DNA from: Actinobacteria bacterium 13_1_20CM_4_69_9
Lineage (GTDB): Bacteria > Actinomycetota > Thermoleophilia > Gaiellales > Gaiellaceae
Reading direction: 5' to 3'
Assembly (NCBI GenBank): GCA_001920085.1
Contig: MNJC01000121.1
Location: forward strand, 1 to 18,373
DNA: 18,373 bases
Shown: in pieces, positions 1 through 7,694 of the stretch
Numbering within the stretch: the stretch's first letter is position 1
Layout of the letters: every line of letters starts with the position of its first letter
Made by a program: the position numbers and the translations under genes
The notes under the pieces: generated by a model
Seen by the model: only the letters and a program-made list of their open reading frames with translations
Told to the model about the DNA's origin: nothing
The model's database searches: none

Positions 1-631
1 CCTCGAGCACCGGGCGGCCAGGTGTCGCCTCGGCGCCGACGAGCACGAGCTCGCCCCGCCGCTTCGCCAGCGCGAGGAAGAGCGCTAGCAGCGCGGTGCA
101 GAGGAGAAGCCACGGCGAGATCCGCACCTCGACCGCGGCGGCGCCGGCCGCCGCACGCACGACGAAGAGGCCGCCGATCGTCATCACGTCGAGCAGGACG
201 ACGTGCTTGAGCGTGAGCGTGTACGCGGCCTGTAGCGCGAAGAACGTGCAGAGGAAGAGGATCGAGGCGATCCCGAGCGGCGCGACGAGCAGGACGGCGC
301 AGAGGATGAGCAACGCCGCCAGGACCTCCGCGAGCCGCGGCGACAGCTCGCCGCGAGCGATCGGGCGTGCGCGCTTGACCGGGTGCAGCCGGTCGTGCGG
401 AGCGTCGCGCACGTCGTTGACCAGGTAGCTCGCGCTCGACGCCGCGCAGTAGGCGACGAACGCGGCGATCGCCTCGCCCCAGCGAGAGACGTCGCCGAGC
501 TTCGCGGCGAAGATGATCCCCGCGAACAGGAGCAGGTTCTTCGTCCACTGGCGCGGGCGAAGCGCGACGAAGGCCGCACGCGGCAGCGACCGGCGCTGCG
601 GGAGGTCGACGACTGGGGCCGGGACGCTCAT
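1..631 (-). CDS. UbiA-family prenyltransferase, decaprenyl-phosphate phosphoribosyltransferase-like (3' end cut by window)
   Basis: Partial: 210 codons are visible and the C-terminus lies beyond base 1. It starts at ATG 631, 12 bp after the kinase stop, so it is probably the last gene of the regulator-kinase transcript. The N-terminus has the RPRQWTKNLLLFAG stretch (residues 25-38) typical of DPPR synthases. The UbiA Asp-rich motif NDVRDAPHD (72-80) follows, then HPVKRARPIARGEL, then several hydrophobic helices and the AKRRGEL segment near the cut. By family knowledge such membrane enzymes transfer phosphoribose from PRPP to decaprenyl phosphate, the first step to the arabinose donor for cell-wall arabinan. 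Other UbiA members make prenylated quinones or hemes. The RPxQWxKN and HPxKRxRPIAxG motifs favour the phosphoribosyltransferase branch, but substrate is inferred. Confidence 0.85.
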   Translation of the reverse strand, partial: MSVPAPVVDLPQRRSLPRAAFVALRPRQWTKNLLLFAGIIFAAKLGDVSRWGEAIAAFVAYCAASSASYLVNDVRDAPHDRLHPVKRARPIARGELSPRLAEVLAALLILCAVLLVAPLGIASILFLCTFFALQAAYTLTLKHVVLLDVMTIGGLFVVRAAAGAAAVEVRISPWLLLCTALLALFLALAKRRGELVLVGAEATPGRPVLE

Positions 632-643
632 CCGGCGACGAGG

Positions 644-2035
644 TTACTCGCGCCGCGCCGCCGGCAGGACGAGCTCGAACCGGCTGCCCTCCCCCGGCTC
701 GGATTCGAGCTCGATGCGGCCGCCGAGTGCGGCGGCGAGCTCGTGCGCGATCGCGAGGCCGAGGCCGGTGCCAGAGTCGTCACGTGACCAGAACGGACGG
801 AAGATGCGCTCGCGCTCGGCCGCCGGCACCCCGGGGCCGTTGTCGTCGACGGCCACCGAGACCCTCCCGTTCGACGCGCCGAGCTCGAGCTCGACCTTGC
901 CGCCGTTCGGTGTCCAGCGGAAGGCGTTCGAGAGCAGGTTGGAGATGATCTGCAGGACGCGATCGCCGTCCGTCACGATCGTCGGGCTCGCGTCGAAGCG
1001 CTTCTCGTAGTCGATGTCGCGCCGGCGGGCCTCTTCGCCGAAGGCCGCGTACGCCTGCTCGCAGAGCCGCGTCATGTCGACCTCCTCGGAGAGGAGCGTG
1101 AACCGGTGAGCTTCGAGCTTGGCCAGGTCGAGCACGTCGCCGACGAGCCGCTCGAGCCGTGTCGTCTCGCTCGCGATCATGTCCAGCGACGCCGCGCGTA
1201 CGGCCGGGTCGGCCGCGATCCCCTCGCGGAGCGCGTCGACGTGCCCGCGGATCGCAGTCAGCGGCGTGCGCAGCTCATGCGACACGCTCATCAGGAAGTT
1301 GCGCTCCTGCTGTTCGGCGTCGCCGAGGCGGGCTGCCATCTCGCGGAAGCGCTGAGCGAGGTGGCCGATCTCGCCACCGCCGCGCACCTCCGGCACGTCG
1401 ACGTCGTAGTGGCCGCGCGAGATCTCATCGGTTGCGGCCGACAACGCGAGCACGGGACGCGTGATCCGCCGCGACAGGTACCAGCCGAGCACCGCCGCAG
1501 CGAGGATGCCGCCGATCAGCGCCAGCCCGAGACGTTCGAGCAGCCGCCGCAGGCCGCTCGCGATCTCCGTCTTCGGAGTCGCGACGACCAGCGCGCCGAA
1601 CGGCGCGCTGCCCGGTGCGAGGCGCAGCGGCTGCAGCACTGCGAGGTACGTGCGTTTGAATCCCGGCGGACGGAACTCGAACGTGCGCGTTTTGCCCGAG
1701 CGCCAGTCGACGGCGTCCTGGGGCAGCTGGCGCAGGCCGGTCGGACCGCTGCCCGGAAAGGCGTCCGCGCCGACGTAGAAGATCTTGTCGCCCGTCGCAC
1801 GCTCCAGCTGCGGTGGGGCGAAGCGGAGCGTGTGTTTGCCGGTGTCGTTCGCGGCGATCGCCTGCTTCTGGTACAGCTCGGTGAGGCCGTTCGCCTCGCG
1901 CCGCAGCTTGACGAGCAGCTGCTTGTGCGCGTAGCTCTGGAAGAGCGCCAGTGCGATCGCAGCCGCGATCACCCCGCTCACGACGATCCCGACCAGGAAG
2001 AGGGCCGGCAGCCGGAAGCGCAGCGATCCGAGCAT
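644..2035 (-). CDS. HAMP-containing sensor histidine kinase (class I, OmpR partner)
   Basis: A 463-aa membrane kinase starting at ATG 2035, 18 bp after the response-regulator stop. Domains in order: TM1 about residues 9-31; an extracytoplasmic sensor region about 32-165; TM2 about 168-187; HAMP about 187-240; HisKA with the H-box SVSHELRTPLT, phospho-acceptor H253; then the catalytic ATPase domain with N-box NLLSNAFRWTPNGG (N366/N370), G1 box DDNGPGVP (397-404), F box about 411-416 and G2 GTGLGLAIA (422-430). All catalytic motifs look intact. It should phosphorylate the adjacent regulator at D56. The sensor domain is short, without a recognisable fold, so the signal cannot be named. An unusual partner is the UbiA enzyme just downstream, hinting at envelope control (inference). 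Confidence 0.95.
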   Translation of the reverse strand: MLGSLRFRLPALFLVGIVVSGVIAAAIALALFQSYAHKQLLVKLRREANGLTELYQKQAIAANDTGKHTLRFAPPQLERATGDKIFYVGADAFPGSGPTGLRQLPQDAVDWRSGKTRTFEFRPPGFKRTYLAVLQPLRLAPGSAPFGALVVATPKTEIASGLRRLLERLGLALIGGILAAAVLGWYLSRRITRPVLALSAATDEISRGHYDVDVPEVRGGGEIGHLAQRFREMAARLGDAEQQERNFLMSVSHELRTPLTAIRGHVDALREGIAADPAVRAASLDMIASETTRLERLVGDVLDLAKLEAHRFTLLSEEVDMTRLCEQAYAAFGEEARRRDIDYEKRFDASPTIVTDGDRVLQIISNLLSNAFRWTPNGGKVELELGASNGRVSVAVDDNGPGVPAAERERIFRPFWSRDDSGTGLGLAIAHELAAALGGRIELESEPGEGSRFELVLPAARRE

Positions 2036-2053
2036 GGCCGTTACAAGGTACTG

Positions 2054-2758
2054 CTAGGCGCTGACCGCGTCCCGCGCGGGGCCGACCTTGTAGCCGACAC
2101 CCCACACCGTCACGATCGGCGACGCCTCGCCGAGCTTGCGGCGCAGCTGCCGCACGTGGACGTCCACCGTGCGGGTGTCGCCGGCGAACGTGTAGCCCCA
2201 GACGCGCTCGAGCAGCTGGTCGCGCGTCAGGACGAGACCGCGGTGGTCGAGCAGCTCCCAGAGCAGGTCGAACTCCTTCGGCGCGAGCTGGATCTCCTCG
2301 TCACCGACCTTGACCTCGCGCCGGCCGGAGTCGATCCGGAGGTCTCCGTGGCGCAGCACGGCGCTTTCGGGCTCCTTCCGCTCGGGTGCCGCGCGCCGCA
2401 GGATCGACTTCACGCGCGCGACGAGCTCACGCGGGTTGAACGGCTTCGTCATGTAGTCGTCCGCACCGACCTCGAGCCCGATGATCTTGTCCACGTCCTC
2501 GTCGCGCGCGGTCAGCATCAGGATCGGCACGTCGGATTTCTGGCGGATGCGGCGGCAGATCTCGATCCCGTCGATGTCGGGCAGCATCAGGTCGAGCACG
2601 ATCAGCGACGGCTGCTGGCTCTGAACGGAGGCGAGCGCGTCGGCGCCGTTCGTCGCCGTGCGCACGTCGTAGCCGGCGTTCTTCAGGTACAGCGCGACGA
2701 ACGACGCGATGGAGGCCTCGTCCTCCACGACGAGCACCGATTGCGTGCTACTGCTCAC
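2054..2758 (-). CDS. OmpR/PhoB-family DNA-binding response regulator
   Basis: A 234-aa two-domain regulator. The receiver domain (about 7-121) has acidic pocket E12/D13, phospho-acceptor D56 in VLDLMLPDIDG, T83 and K105 (MTKPFNPREL). The winged-helix DNA-binding domain (about 133-227) shows LAPKEFDLLWELL, TRDQLLERVWGY, RTVDVHVRQLRRKL and VWGVGYKV. The start is a GTG. A TAGCCT box ends exactly 6 nt upstream, consistent with a leaderless transcript, and this -10 box overlaps the stop codon of the upstream secreted-protein gene. It is followed at 18 bp by its kinase. OmpR/PhoB members bind tandem direct repeats of about 11-bp period; two such candidate sites lie in this window (3280-3308 and 17712-17730), but linking them to this regulator is inference. 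Confidence 0.96.
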   Translation of the reverse strand: MSSSTQSVLVVEDEASIASFVALYLKNAGYDVRTATNGADALASVQSQQPSLIVLDLMLPDIDGIEICRRIRQKSDVPILMLTARDEDVDKIIGLEVGADDYMTKPFNPRELVARVKSILRRAAPERKEPESAVLRHGDLRIDSGRREVKVGDEEIQLAPKEFDLLWELLDHRGLVLTRDQLLERVWGYTFAGDTRTVDVHVRQLRRKLGEASPIVTVWGVGYKVGPARDAVSA

Positions 2759-2764
2759 GACGTA

Positions 2765-2770
2765 AGGCTA
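2765..2770 (-). promoter_or_regulatory. -10 box of the response-regulator gene (leaderless type)
   Basis: TAGCCT on the minus strand is followed by 6 nt and then the GTG start at 2758. TAnnnT placed 6-7 nt before a start is the usual arrangement of leaderless actinobacterial transcripts. It coincides with the TAG stop of the upstream gene, so the regulator probably has its own promoter as well as possible read-through. Confidence 0.55.
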
Positions 2771-3247
2771 CGGGCTGGTGGCCGACAGCAGGAACGGCAG
2801 CGCGAACGCCGGCAGCAGGTTGTACTCGCTCCCGTTGACCGCGTACGAGCCGTCATCGTCGGTTCCGGCCCCGTTGAGGATGATGTTGCCTCTCCCTACG
2901 AACGAGAGGTTGATGCCGCGGCCGCGAACGACGATCTTGAACGTGCCGCCGATGATCCGGAAGCGAACTCTCGTGCCGCCCCAGACGGTCGCGGTGTCAC
3001 TCTTGTCCTTCGACCAGTCGTCGCCGGTCACGATCGGCCCGGTGCCGTCGCCGTCGATCGGGTCGTTGATCGTGACCGAGCCCTTCGCAAAGCTTCCGAT
3101 CACGGCGCCCCGGCCCTGGATGGTGACGACCCCGCGCGCGTCCTTGACCGAAAGCGTCCCGTCGGCCGACGTGGTCGTGCGCGCGGCGACGCCGGCCGGC
3201 AGGACCAGCGCGAGTGCGAGCACGGCAAAGGTGAGGAGTCGCCTCAT
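2768..3247 (-). CDS. Secreted beta-rich protein with signal peptide, unknown function
   Basis: A 159-aa protein starting at ATG 3247. A longer in-frame start at 3358 exists but would overlap the divergent gene and put the signal peptide internally. Residues 1-22 form a typical Sec signal: two arginines, a hydrophobic core LLTFAVLALALVL, and cleavage near AGVAA. The mature part is a run of short glycine-rich beta repeats (for example GVVTIQGRGAVIGSF, TFKIVVRGRGINLSFVGRGN), rich in Asp/Gly and free of cysteine, suggesting an all-beta exported domain. I do not recognise a named family. The C-terminus ends in a hydrophobic stretch (LLPAFALPFLL), possibly a surface or membrane association. It lies immediately upstream of the regulator on the same strand and may be a target or a sensor accessory of the two-component system (inference). 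Confidence 0.75.
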   Translation of the reverse strand: MRRLLTFAVLALALVLPAGVAARTTTSADGTLSVKDARGVVTIQGRGAVIGSFAKGSVTINDPIDGDGTGPIVTGDDWSKDKSDTATVWGGTRVRFRIIGGTFKIVVRGRGINLSFVGRGNIILNGAGTDDDGSYAVNGSEYNLLPAFALPFLLSATSP

Positions 3248-3323
3248 GGACGTCAGTATCGACTGTCGACTTATGCGCGTGTTCAGTGGAACGTAAGGAA
3301 ACTGTAAGCGGGCTGACGGGCTC
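3248..3323. promoter_or_regulatory. Divergent intergenic region with palindrome and PHO-box-like direct repeats
   Basis: This 76-bp spacer separates two divergent exported-protein genes. On the minus strand GATACT (3260-3255) lies 7 nt before ATG 3247 and is a plausible -10. A perfect 5+1+5 palindrome, TCGACTGTCGA (3259-3269), overlaps it. Further from that start, ACGTAAG (3291-3297) and CTGTAAG (3302-3308) are separated by GAAA, giving 7-bp units on an 11-bp period. A weaker third unit, TGTTCAG, sits one period earlier (3280-3286). OmpR/PhoB regulators bind such repeats; PHO boxes have the same 7+4 geometry. No convincing -10 or Shine-Dalgarno is visible for the plus-strand gene. Confidence 0.45.
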
Positions 3324-4706
3324 GTGACGGCGTTGTTCCTCGCCGCGCTGGCGCTCACGCCGGCGCTCCAGGACCTTCATGTCACGAACGGGTCCACGCC
3401 GTTCGCAGGCGACAACCGGCTGCTGACGACGCTCAGCCCGAACGGGGACGGCTTTCGCGACAGCGCAGTCGTCCACTTCCGACTCACGCGGCGGGCGCGC
3501 GTCGAGCTGGACGTGGTCGCGACCAACATGGTGCGGGCGGGCGAAGGAGGCACGTCCATTGTCTGGCACACGTCACGTCTGTTCGGGAGGGGCCCGGGCA
3601 CGCTGACGTGGCGGCCTGCCCGGTCGACGCAGCCCCGGACATACATCCTGCGACTGCGCGTCGGCTCGCGCGTCTACGGGGCGTACGGCCCGCAGGGCCG
3701 GCCGGACGCGCCGGTCGTCCGAGTGCAGGGCGTCGACGCGGCGTTCACGAAGCGCAGCTACGCGCCCGGCGAGGCGGCGGACCTGCGGCTGGCGACCGAC
3801 GCGCGCGTTCTGCGGCTGCAGGTGTTCGCGTACCAGTCGCCCGGCCGGCCGAGCGAGCAAGACGTGCGCACGAGCGGCCTTGCGAAGACCGGCCCGATCC
3901 GGATCGACTGGAGCGCGCACCGGGACCGCCCGGCACTGCTGCGCGTCGTGCGGGCGGGCGATTGGCCGAGCGGCCTGTACTTCGTGCGCGCGACGAGCTC
4001 GGACGGGCGTGTCGGCTATGCGCCGTTCATCGTGCGTCCGCGCGTCCTGGGGACACGGCGCGTCGCGGTCGTGCTCGCGACGAACACCTGGGCGGCCTAC
4101 AACTTCGAGGACGCGGACGGCGACGGCTGGGGAGACTCGTGGTACGTCAGCGGCCGCCATCGCAGCGTCGGGCTGGAGCGGCCGTTCCTCGACTTCGGCG
4201 TGCCCTTCCGCTTCCGGGACTGGGACCTCGAGTTCATCGCTTGGCTGAATCGAACCGGTCACACGGTCGACTTCCTGTCGGATGACGACCTCGACCGGGT
4301 TCCGAGCGGCGACGACCTCGCGCGTCGCTACGACCTCGTCGTCTTCCCGGGCCACGAGGAATACGTGACGCGCCACGAGTACGGAGTGATCGAGCGCTAC
4401 CGCGACCTTGGCGGGAATCTCGCCTTCCTGGCTGCGAACAACCTCTACCGCCGAGTCGACCGCGTCTTCGGCCGCTACGGCATCGAGATCGATGGACGCA
4501 CCGACGCGTCCCCGCCGGGCACCCAGGTGCTCGCGCGCATCCCGAACCTGCTCGCGGGGGGCCGGTCTGCGGAGATGACGTACTACGAGACGCCGGCCGG
4601 GGCAAAGGTGTTCGCGGCCGGGGTGATCAACTTCGGCGCCTCGCTCGGCGAGCCGGCCGTCGACCGCCTGCTGACGAACGTCTGGTCCCGGCTGGCCGTT
4701 CCCTAG
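3324..4706 (+). CDS. Exported protein with N,N-dimethylformamidase-like C-terminal domain
   Basis: A 460-aa protein from GTG 3324; an in-frame stop at 3306 limits upstream extension. A short hydrophobic N-terminus (about 1-16) looks like a weak signal peptide. Residues 35-60 carry LSPNGDGFRDSAVVHF, the SPNGDG motif common at the start of FlgD/Ig-like surface domains, followed by beta-sandwich sequence to about 240. The C-terminal half (about 244-458) resembles the C-terminal domain of the dimethylformamidase large subunit: ATNTWAAYN (252-260), then LVVFPGHEEYVTRHEYGVIERYRD (338-361) and GGNLAFLAANN (363-373). H344, E346 and Y347 occupy the GHxEY position near the iron site of the characterised enzyme, and Y259 sits in the TNTWxAYN motif. 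Whether it is an amidase, or only shares the fold, is open. Its exported, Ig-fused form argues for a surface role. Confidence 0.8.
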   Translation: MTALFLAALALTPALQDLHVTNGSTPFAGDNRLLTTLSPNGDGFRDSAVVHFRLTRRARVELDVVATNMVRAGEGGTSIVWHTSRLFGRGPGTLTWRPARSTQPRTYILRLRVGSRVYGAYGPQGRPDAPVVRVQGVDAAFTKRSYAPGEAADLRLATDARVLRLQVFAYQSPGRPSEQDVRTSGLAKTGPIRIDWSAHRDRPALLRVVRAGDWPSGLYFVRATSSDGRVGYAPFIVRPRVLGTRRVAVVLATNTWAAYNFEDADGDGWGDSWYVSGRHRSVGLERPFLDFGVPFRFRDWDLEFIAWLNRTGHTVDFLSDDDLDRVPSGDDLARRYDLVVFPGHEEYVTRHEYGVIERYRDLGGNLAFLAANNLYRRVDRVFGRYGIEIDGRTDASPPGTQVLARIPNLLAGGRSAEMTYYETPAGAKVFAAGVINFGASLGEPAVDRLLTNVWSRLAVP

Positions 4707-4741
4707 GGAGGGCCGTCCGAAGGCGCGGCGAAGATGTCTGA

Positions 4742-4998
4742 GTGACCGAGGACGTCCGATCGAACCGCACCGCGCGCCTGCTCGTCGCGCGGCTCGACGC
4801 CGTCGCCCGCATCGCGACGCAGTTGCGGCACGCCGAGGCCGAGCGCCTCGTCGAGCTTGCTTCCATCGCAACGATGCGAGCCGTCGCGCTCGAGCTGATT
4901 CGCGCCGAGAAGGCCGACGAGATCTGGCGCGACGCGCACGTGCGCCATCCGCAGCTGCCGCAGGCGACCCGCCTCGAGCTGCCGCAGCGACTCGCGGC

Positions 4999-5002
<4 letters not shown>
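4742..5002 (+). CDS. Small helical protein, unknown function
   Basis: An 86-aa reading frame from GTG 4742, 35 bp after the preceding gene and converging on the dehydrogenase gene with a 4-bp overlap of ends. Third codon positions are almost all G or C, as in its neighbours, which supports real coding. The product is rich in Ala, Leu, Arg and Glu and predicted helical nearly throughout (for example LLVARLDAVARIATQL and ERLVELASIATMRAVALELI). It has no cysteine, membrane segment or signal peptide. GAAGAT lies 6 nt before the start and could be a degenerate -10. I do not recognise a family. Confidence 0.6.
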
Positions 5003-5846
<844 letters not shown>

Positions 5847-5850
<4 letters not shown>

Positions 5851-6497
5851 GCGCGCGCGAGCACCCAGTGGAACGCGACGTCGCCGTGCCCCGGCTCGTG
5901 CTGCACCACGACCTCCTCGCGGAGCGGCATCAGCCCGACCTCGTGCAGGAGCGGGAGGTACGAGTCGCCGCCGAGGGATGCGAAGAACATCGGCGCGCCG
6001 AGCCAGTCCTCGTCGACCTCCTCACCCGGCTCGCCTGCACCGAACGTCGCGAGCAGGAGCCCGCCGTCGCGCAGCCACAGTGCGATCCGGCCGATCAGCT
6101 CGCGCTGTTCGCCGACCGGGACATGGCCGAAGAAGGACAGCGCGACGACCGCATCCACCGACCCCGGCGCAACCTCCAGCTCGAGCGCGTCGGCGTGGAC
6201 GAACGAGGCCTCCGGGACGTGGTGGCGCGCGAGCTCGATCTGCACCGCGGAGATGTCGACGCCGGTGACGCGATGCCTCTTTGCGAGGTGTCTCGTGCCT
6301 GGCACTCCGCGGCCGCAGCCGAGCTCGAGCACGTCGGCGCCGTCGGGCAGGCGCGCATCGAGATCGCGCAGCCATTCGATTGCCGGCGACGACACGCGCC
6401 CCACCCACTCCGCGTAGCGCAGTGCGATCGCGTCGTAACCGCGCGCGACGATCTGCTTCGGGTCGCGTGCGACAGCCCGCCCAGCCATCTCCCCCAC
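5847..6497 (-). CDS. Class I SAM-dependent methyltransferase
   Basis: A 216-aa protein with a single methyltransferase domain. Motif I is VLELGCGRG (56-64), followed by GVPGTRHLAKRHRVTGVDIS, where D81 should contact the adenosyl ribose. Later come HADALEL (around motif III) and VDAVVALSFFGHVP. The acceptor cannot be deduced. The start is uncertain: GTG 6497 gives 216 aa, and ATG 6488 gives 213 aa. It lies 16 bp after the thiolase stop and overlaps the dehydrogenase start by 4 bp, so it is in one operon between two acyl-CoA enzymes, an odd place for a methyltransferase. Bases 6287-6309 (residues 64-71) match the REP-like repeat found at the thiolase start. Confidence 0.9.
6287..6309 (+). repeat. 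REP-like repeat, copy A (inside methyltransferase gene)
   Basis: GGTGTCTCGTGCCTGGCAC (6287-6305) differs from copy C at 11213-11231 by one base. With the following TCCG it matches 20 of 21 positions of copy B at 7653-7673. The core GTGCCTGGCAC is a 5+1+5 palindrome. It lies in coding sequence (residues 64-71) without changing the expected spacing of methyltransferase motifs, so simple insertion here is doubtful. Confidence 0.5.
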
Positions 6498-6513
6498 GCG
6501 CGGAGGGTAACGG

Positions 6514-7674
6514 CTAGAGCTTCTCGATGACCGCGGCTATCGCCTGGCCGAAGCCGATGCACATCGTCGCGATGCCGTAGCGCGCGTCGCGCCGCTCGAG
6601 CTCGTTCAGCAGCGTCGCCGTGATCCGCGCGCCGGTCGCGCCGAGCGGATGGCCGAGCGAGATGCCGCCGCCGTTGGGATTCACGTCGCCGGTTCGGTCG
6701 TCGAGGTGCGTGTCGCGGATGAACTGCAGTGCGACCGACGCGAATGCCTCGTTCACCTCGATCACGGACATGTCGTCCCAGGTCAGGCCTGCGCGGGCGA
6801 GCGCGGCCCCGGAGGCTTGCGGGTTGCCGTGCAACATCCGGTGCGGATCGACGCCGGCCAGCCCGAACGACACGAAACGCGCGCGGGGTTCGAGCCCCAG
6901 ACGGTTCGCGGCGTCCTCGCTCGCGATCAGGACAGCGGCGGCGCCGTCGCAGATCTGCGAGGAGTTTCCGGCGGTCACCTTGCCCTCGGGGACGAAGGCC
7001 GGCTTCAGCGCCGCGAGCGCCTCGATCGACGTGTCGCGCCGGGGGGTCTCGTCCACGTCGAAGACGACGCCGACGTGCGGGTTCGTGAGGTCGATGGGAA
7101 CGACCTCGTTCGCGAAGCGGCCCTCGTCGCTCGCGCGCGCGGCGCGGCGATGAGACTCGAGCGAGAACGCGTCGAGCTCCTCGCGCGAGATGTCCCACTC
7201 GTCCGCGATCACCTCGGCCGAGATGCCCTGCGGCACGATCTGCCAGCGTTCGAGCAGCTTGTCCGAGAGATCGCCGCCGCCGGACCCCATCGGGACGCGG
7301 GACATCATCTCCGCGCCGGCCGAGACGACCAGGTCGAGCTGGCCCGACCAGACCGCGGTCGCGGCGTTGAAGTTGGCCTGCATGGACGAACCGCACTGGC
7401 GGTCGACGGTGGTGCCGCAGACCGACTCGGGCCAGCCCGCGACGAGCGGAACCATCCGCCCGACGTTCCAGCCCTGCTCGCCGATCTGCGTGACGCACCC
7501 GAACTGCACGTCCTCGACGTGCGCCGGGTCGACGTCGTTGCGCCGAACGAGGGCGTTCAGGACCTGGCCGGCGAGCTCGTCGCCGCGAATCGAGGACAGC
7601 GCCCCGTTCCGCTTTCCGATCGGCGAACGCACGGCATCGACGATCAGCGCATCGGAGTGCCAGGCAGGAGACAT
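6514..7674 (-). CDS. Thiolase (acetyl-CoA C-acyltransferase)
   Basis: A 386-aa type II thiolase of normal length. The nucleophile is C94 in DRQCGSSMQA. NEAFA (308-312) is intact. H342 lies in GGGISLGHPLGATGAR and C372 in MCIGFGQ. The final motif has F in place of the usual G of CIGGG, seen in some FadA-like subgroups. It cleaves 3-ketoacyl-CoA to acetyl-CoA plus shortened acyl-CoA, or runs in reverse. First gene of a three-gene minus-strand operon, divergent from the aldehyde dehydrogenase with only 20 bp between starts. TAGTCT (7689-7684) lies 9 nt upstream of the ATG. The first seven residues, MSPAWHS, are encoded by a REP-like repeat; canonical homology begins at DALIVDAVRSPIGK. Confidence 0.95.
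   Translation of the reverse strand: MSPAWHSDALIVDAVRSPIGKRNGALSSIRGDELAGQVLNALVRRNDVDPAHVEDVQFGCVTQIGEQGWNVGRMVPLVAGWPESVCGTTVDRQCGSSMQANFNAATAVWSGQLDLVVSAGAEMMSRVPMGSGGGDLSDKLLERWQIVPQGISAEVIADEWDISREELDAFSLESHRRAARASDEGRFANEVVPIDLTNPHVGVVFDVDETPRRDTSIEALAALKPAFVPEGKVTAGNSSQICDGAAAVLIASEDAANRLGLEPRARFVSFGLAGVDPHRMLHGNPQASGAALARAGLTWDDMSVIEVNEAFASVALQFIRDTHLDDRTGDVNPNGGGISLGHPLGATGARITATLLNELERRDARYGIATMCIGFGQAIAAVIEKL
7653..7673 (-). repeat. REP-like repeat, copy B (spans the thiolase start codon)
   Basis: On the minus strand TGTCTCCTGCCTGGCACTCC (20 bases shown) begins with the last two bases of the thiolase ATG and encodes residues 2-7. It matches copy A in 20 of 21 positions and copy C through 16 of its first 17 bases or better. 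The unit sits at a gene boundary, where REP elements normally lie, and here appears to supply the start region. Confidence 0.6.
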
Positions 7675-7682
7675 GCGCGATC

Positions 7683-7688
7683 TAGACT
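7683..7688 (+). promoter_or_regulatory. -10 box of the aldehyde dehydrogenase gene, overlapping a divergent -10
   Basis: TAGACT is followed by 6 nt and the GTG start at 7695, a leaderless arrangement. On the other strand TAGTCT (7689-7684) overlaps it and can serve the thiolase gene. Only 20 bp separate the two starts, so the two polymerases would compete for the same DNA. Confidence 0.55.
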
Positions 7689-7694
7689 AGCTCT

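Noticed and set aside
1106..3307. 733-codon plus-strand open frame
   Set aside because: It is antisense to the kinase, the regulator and the secreted protein, all with intact motifs. It is rich in Arg/Ala/Asp with no domain, a shadow caused by high GC.
3248..3358. N-terminal extension of the secreted protein to 3358
   Set aside because: It would bury the signal peptide and overlap the divergent gene by 35 bp.
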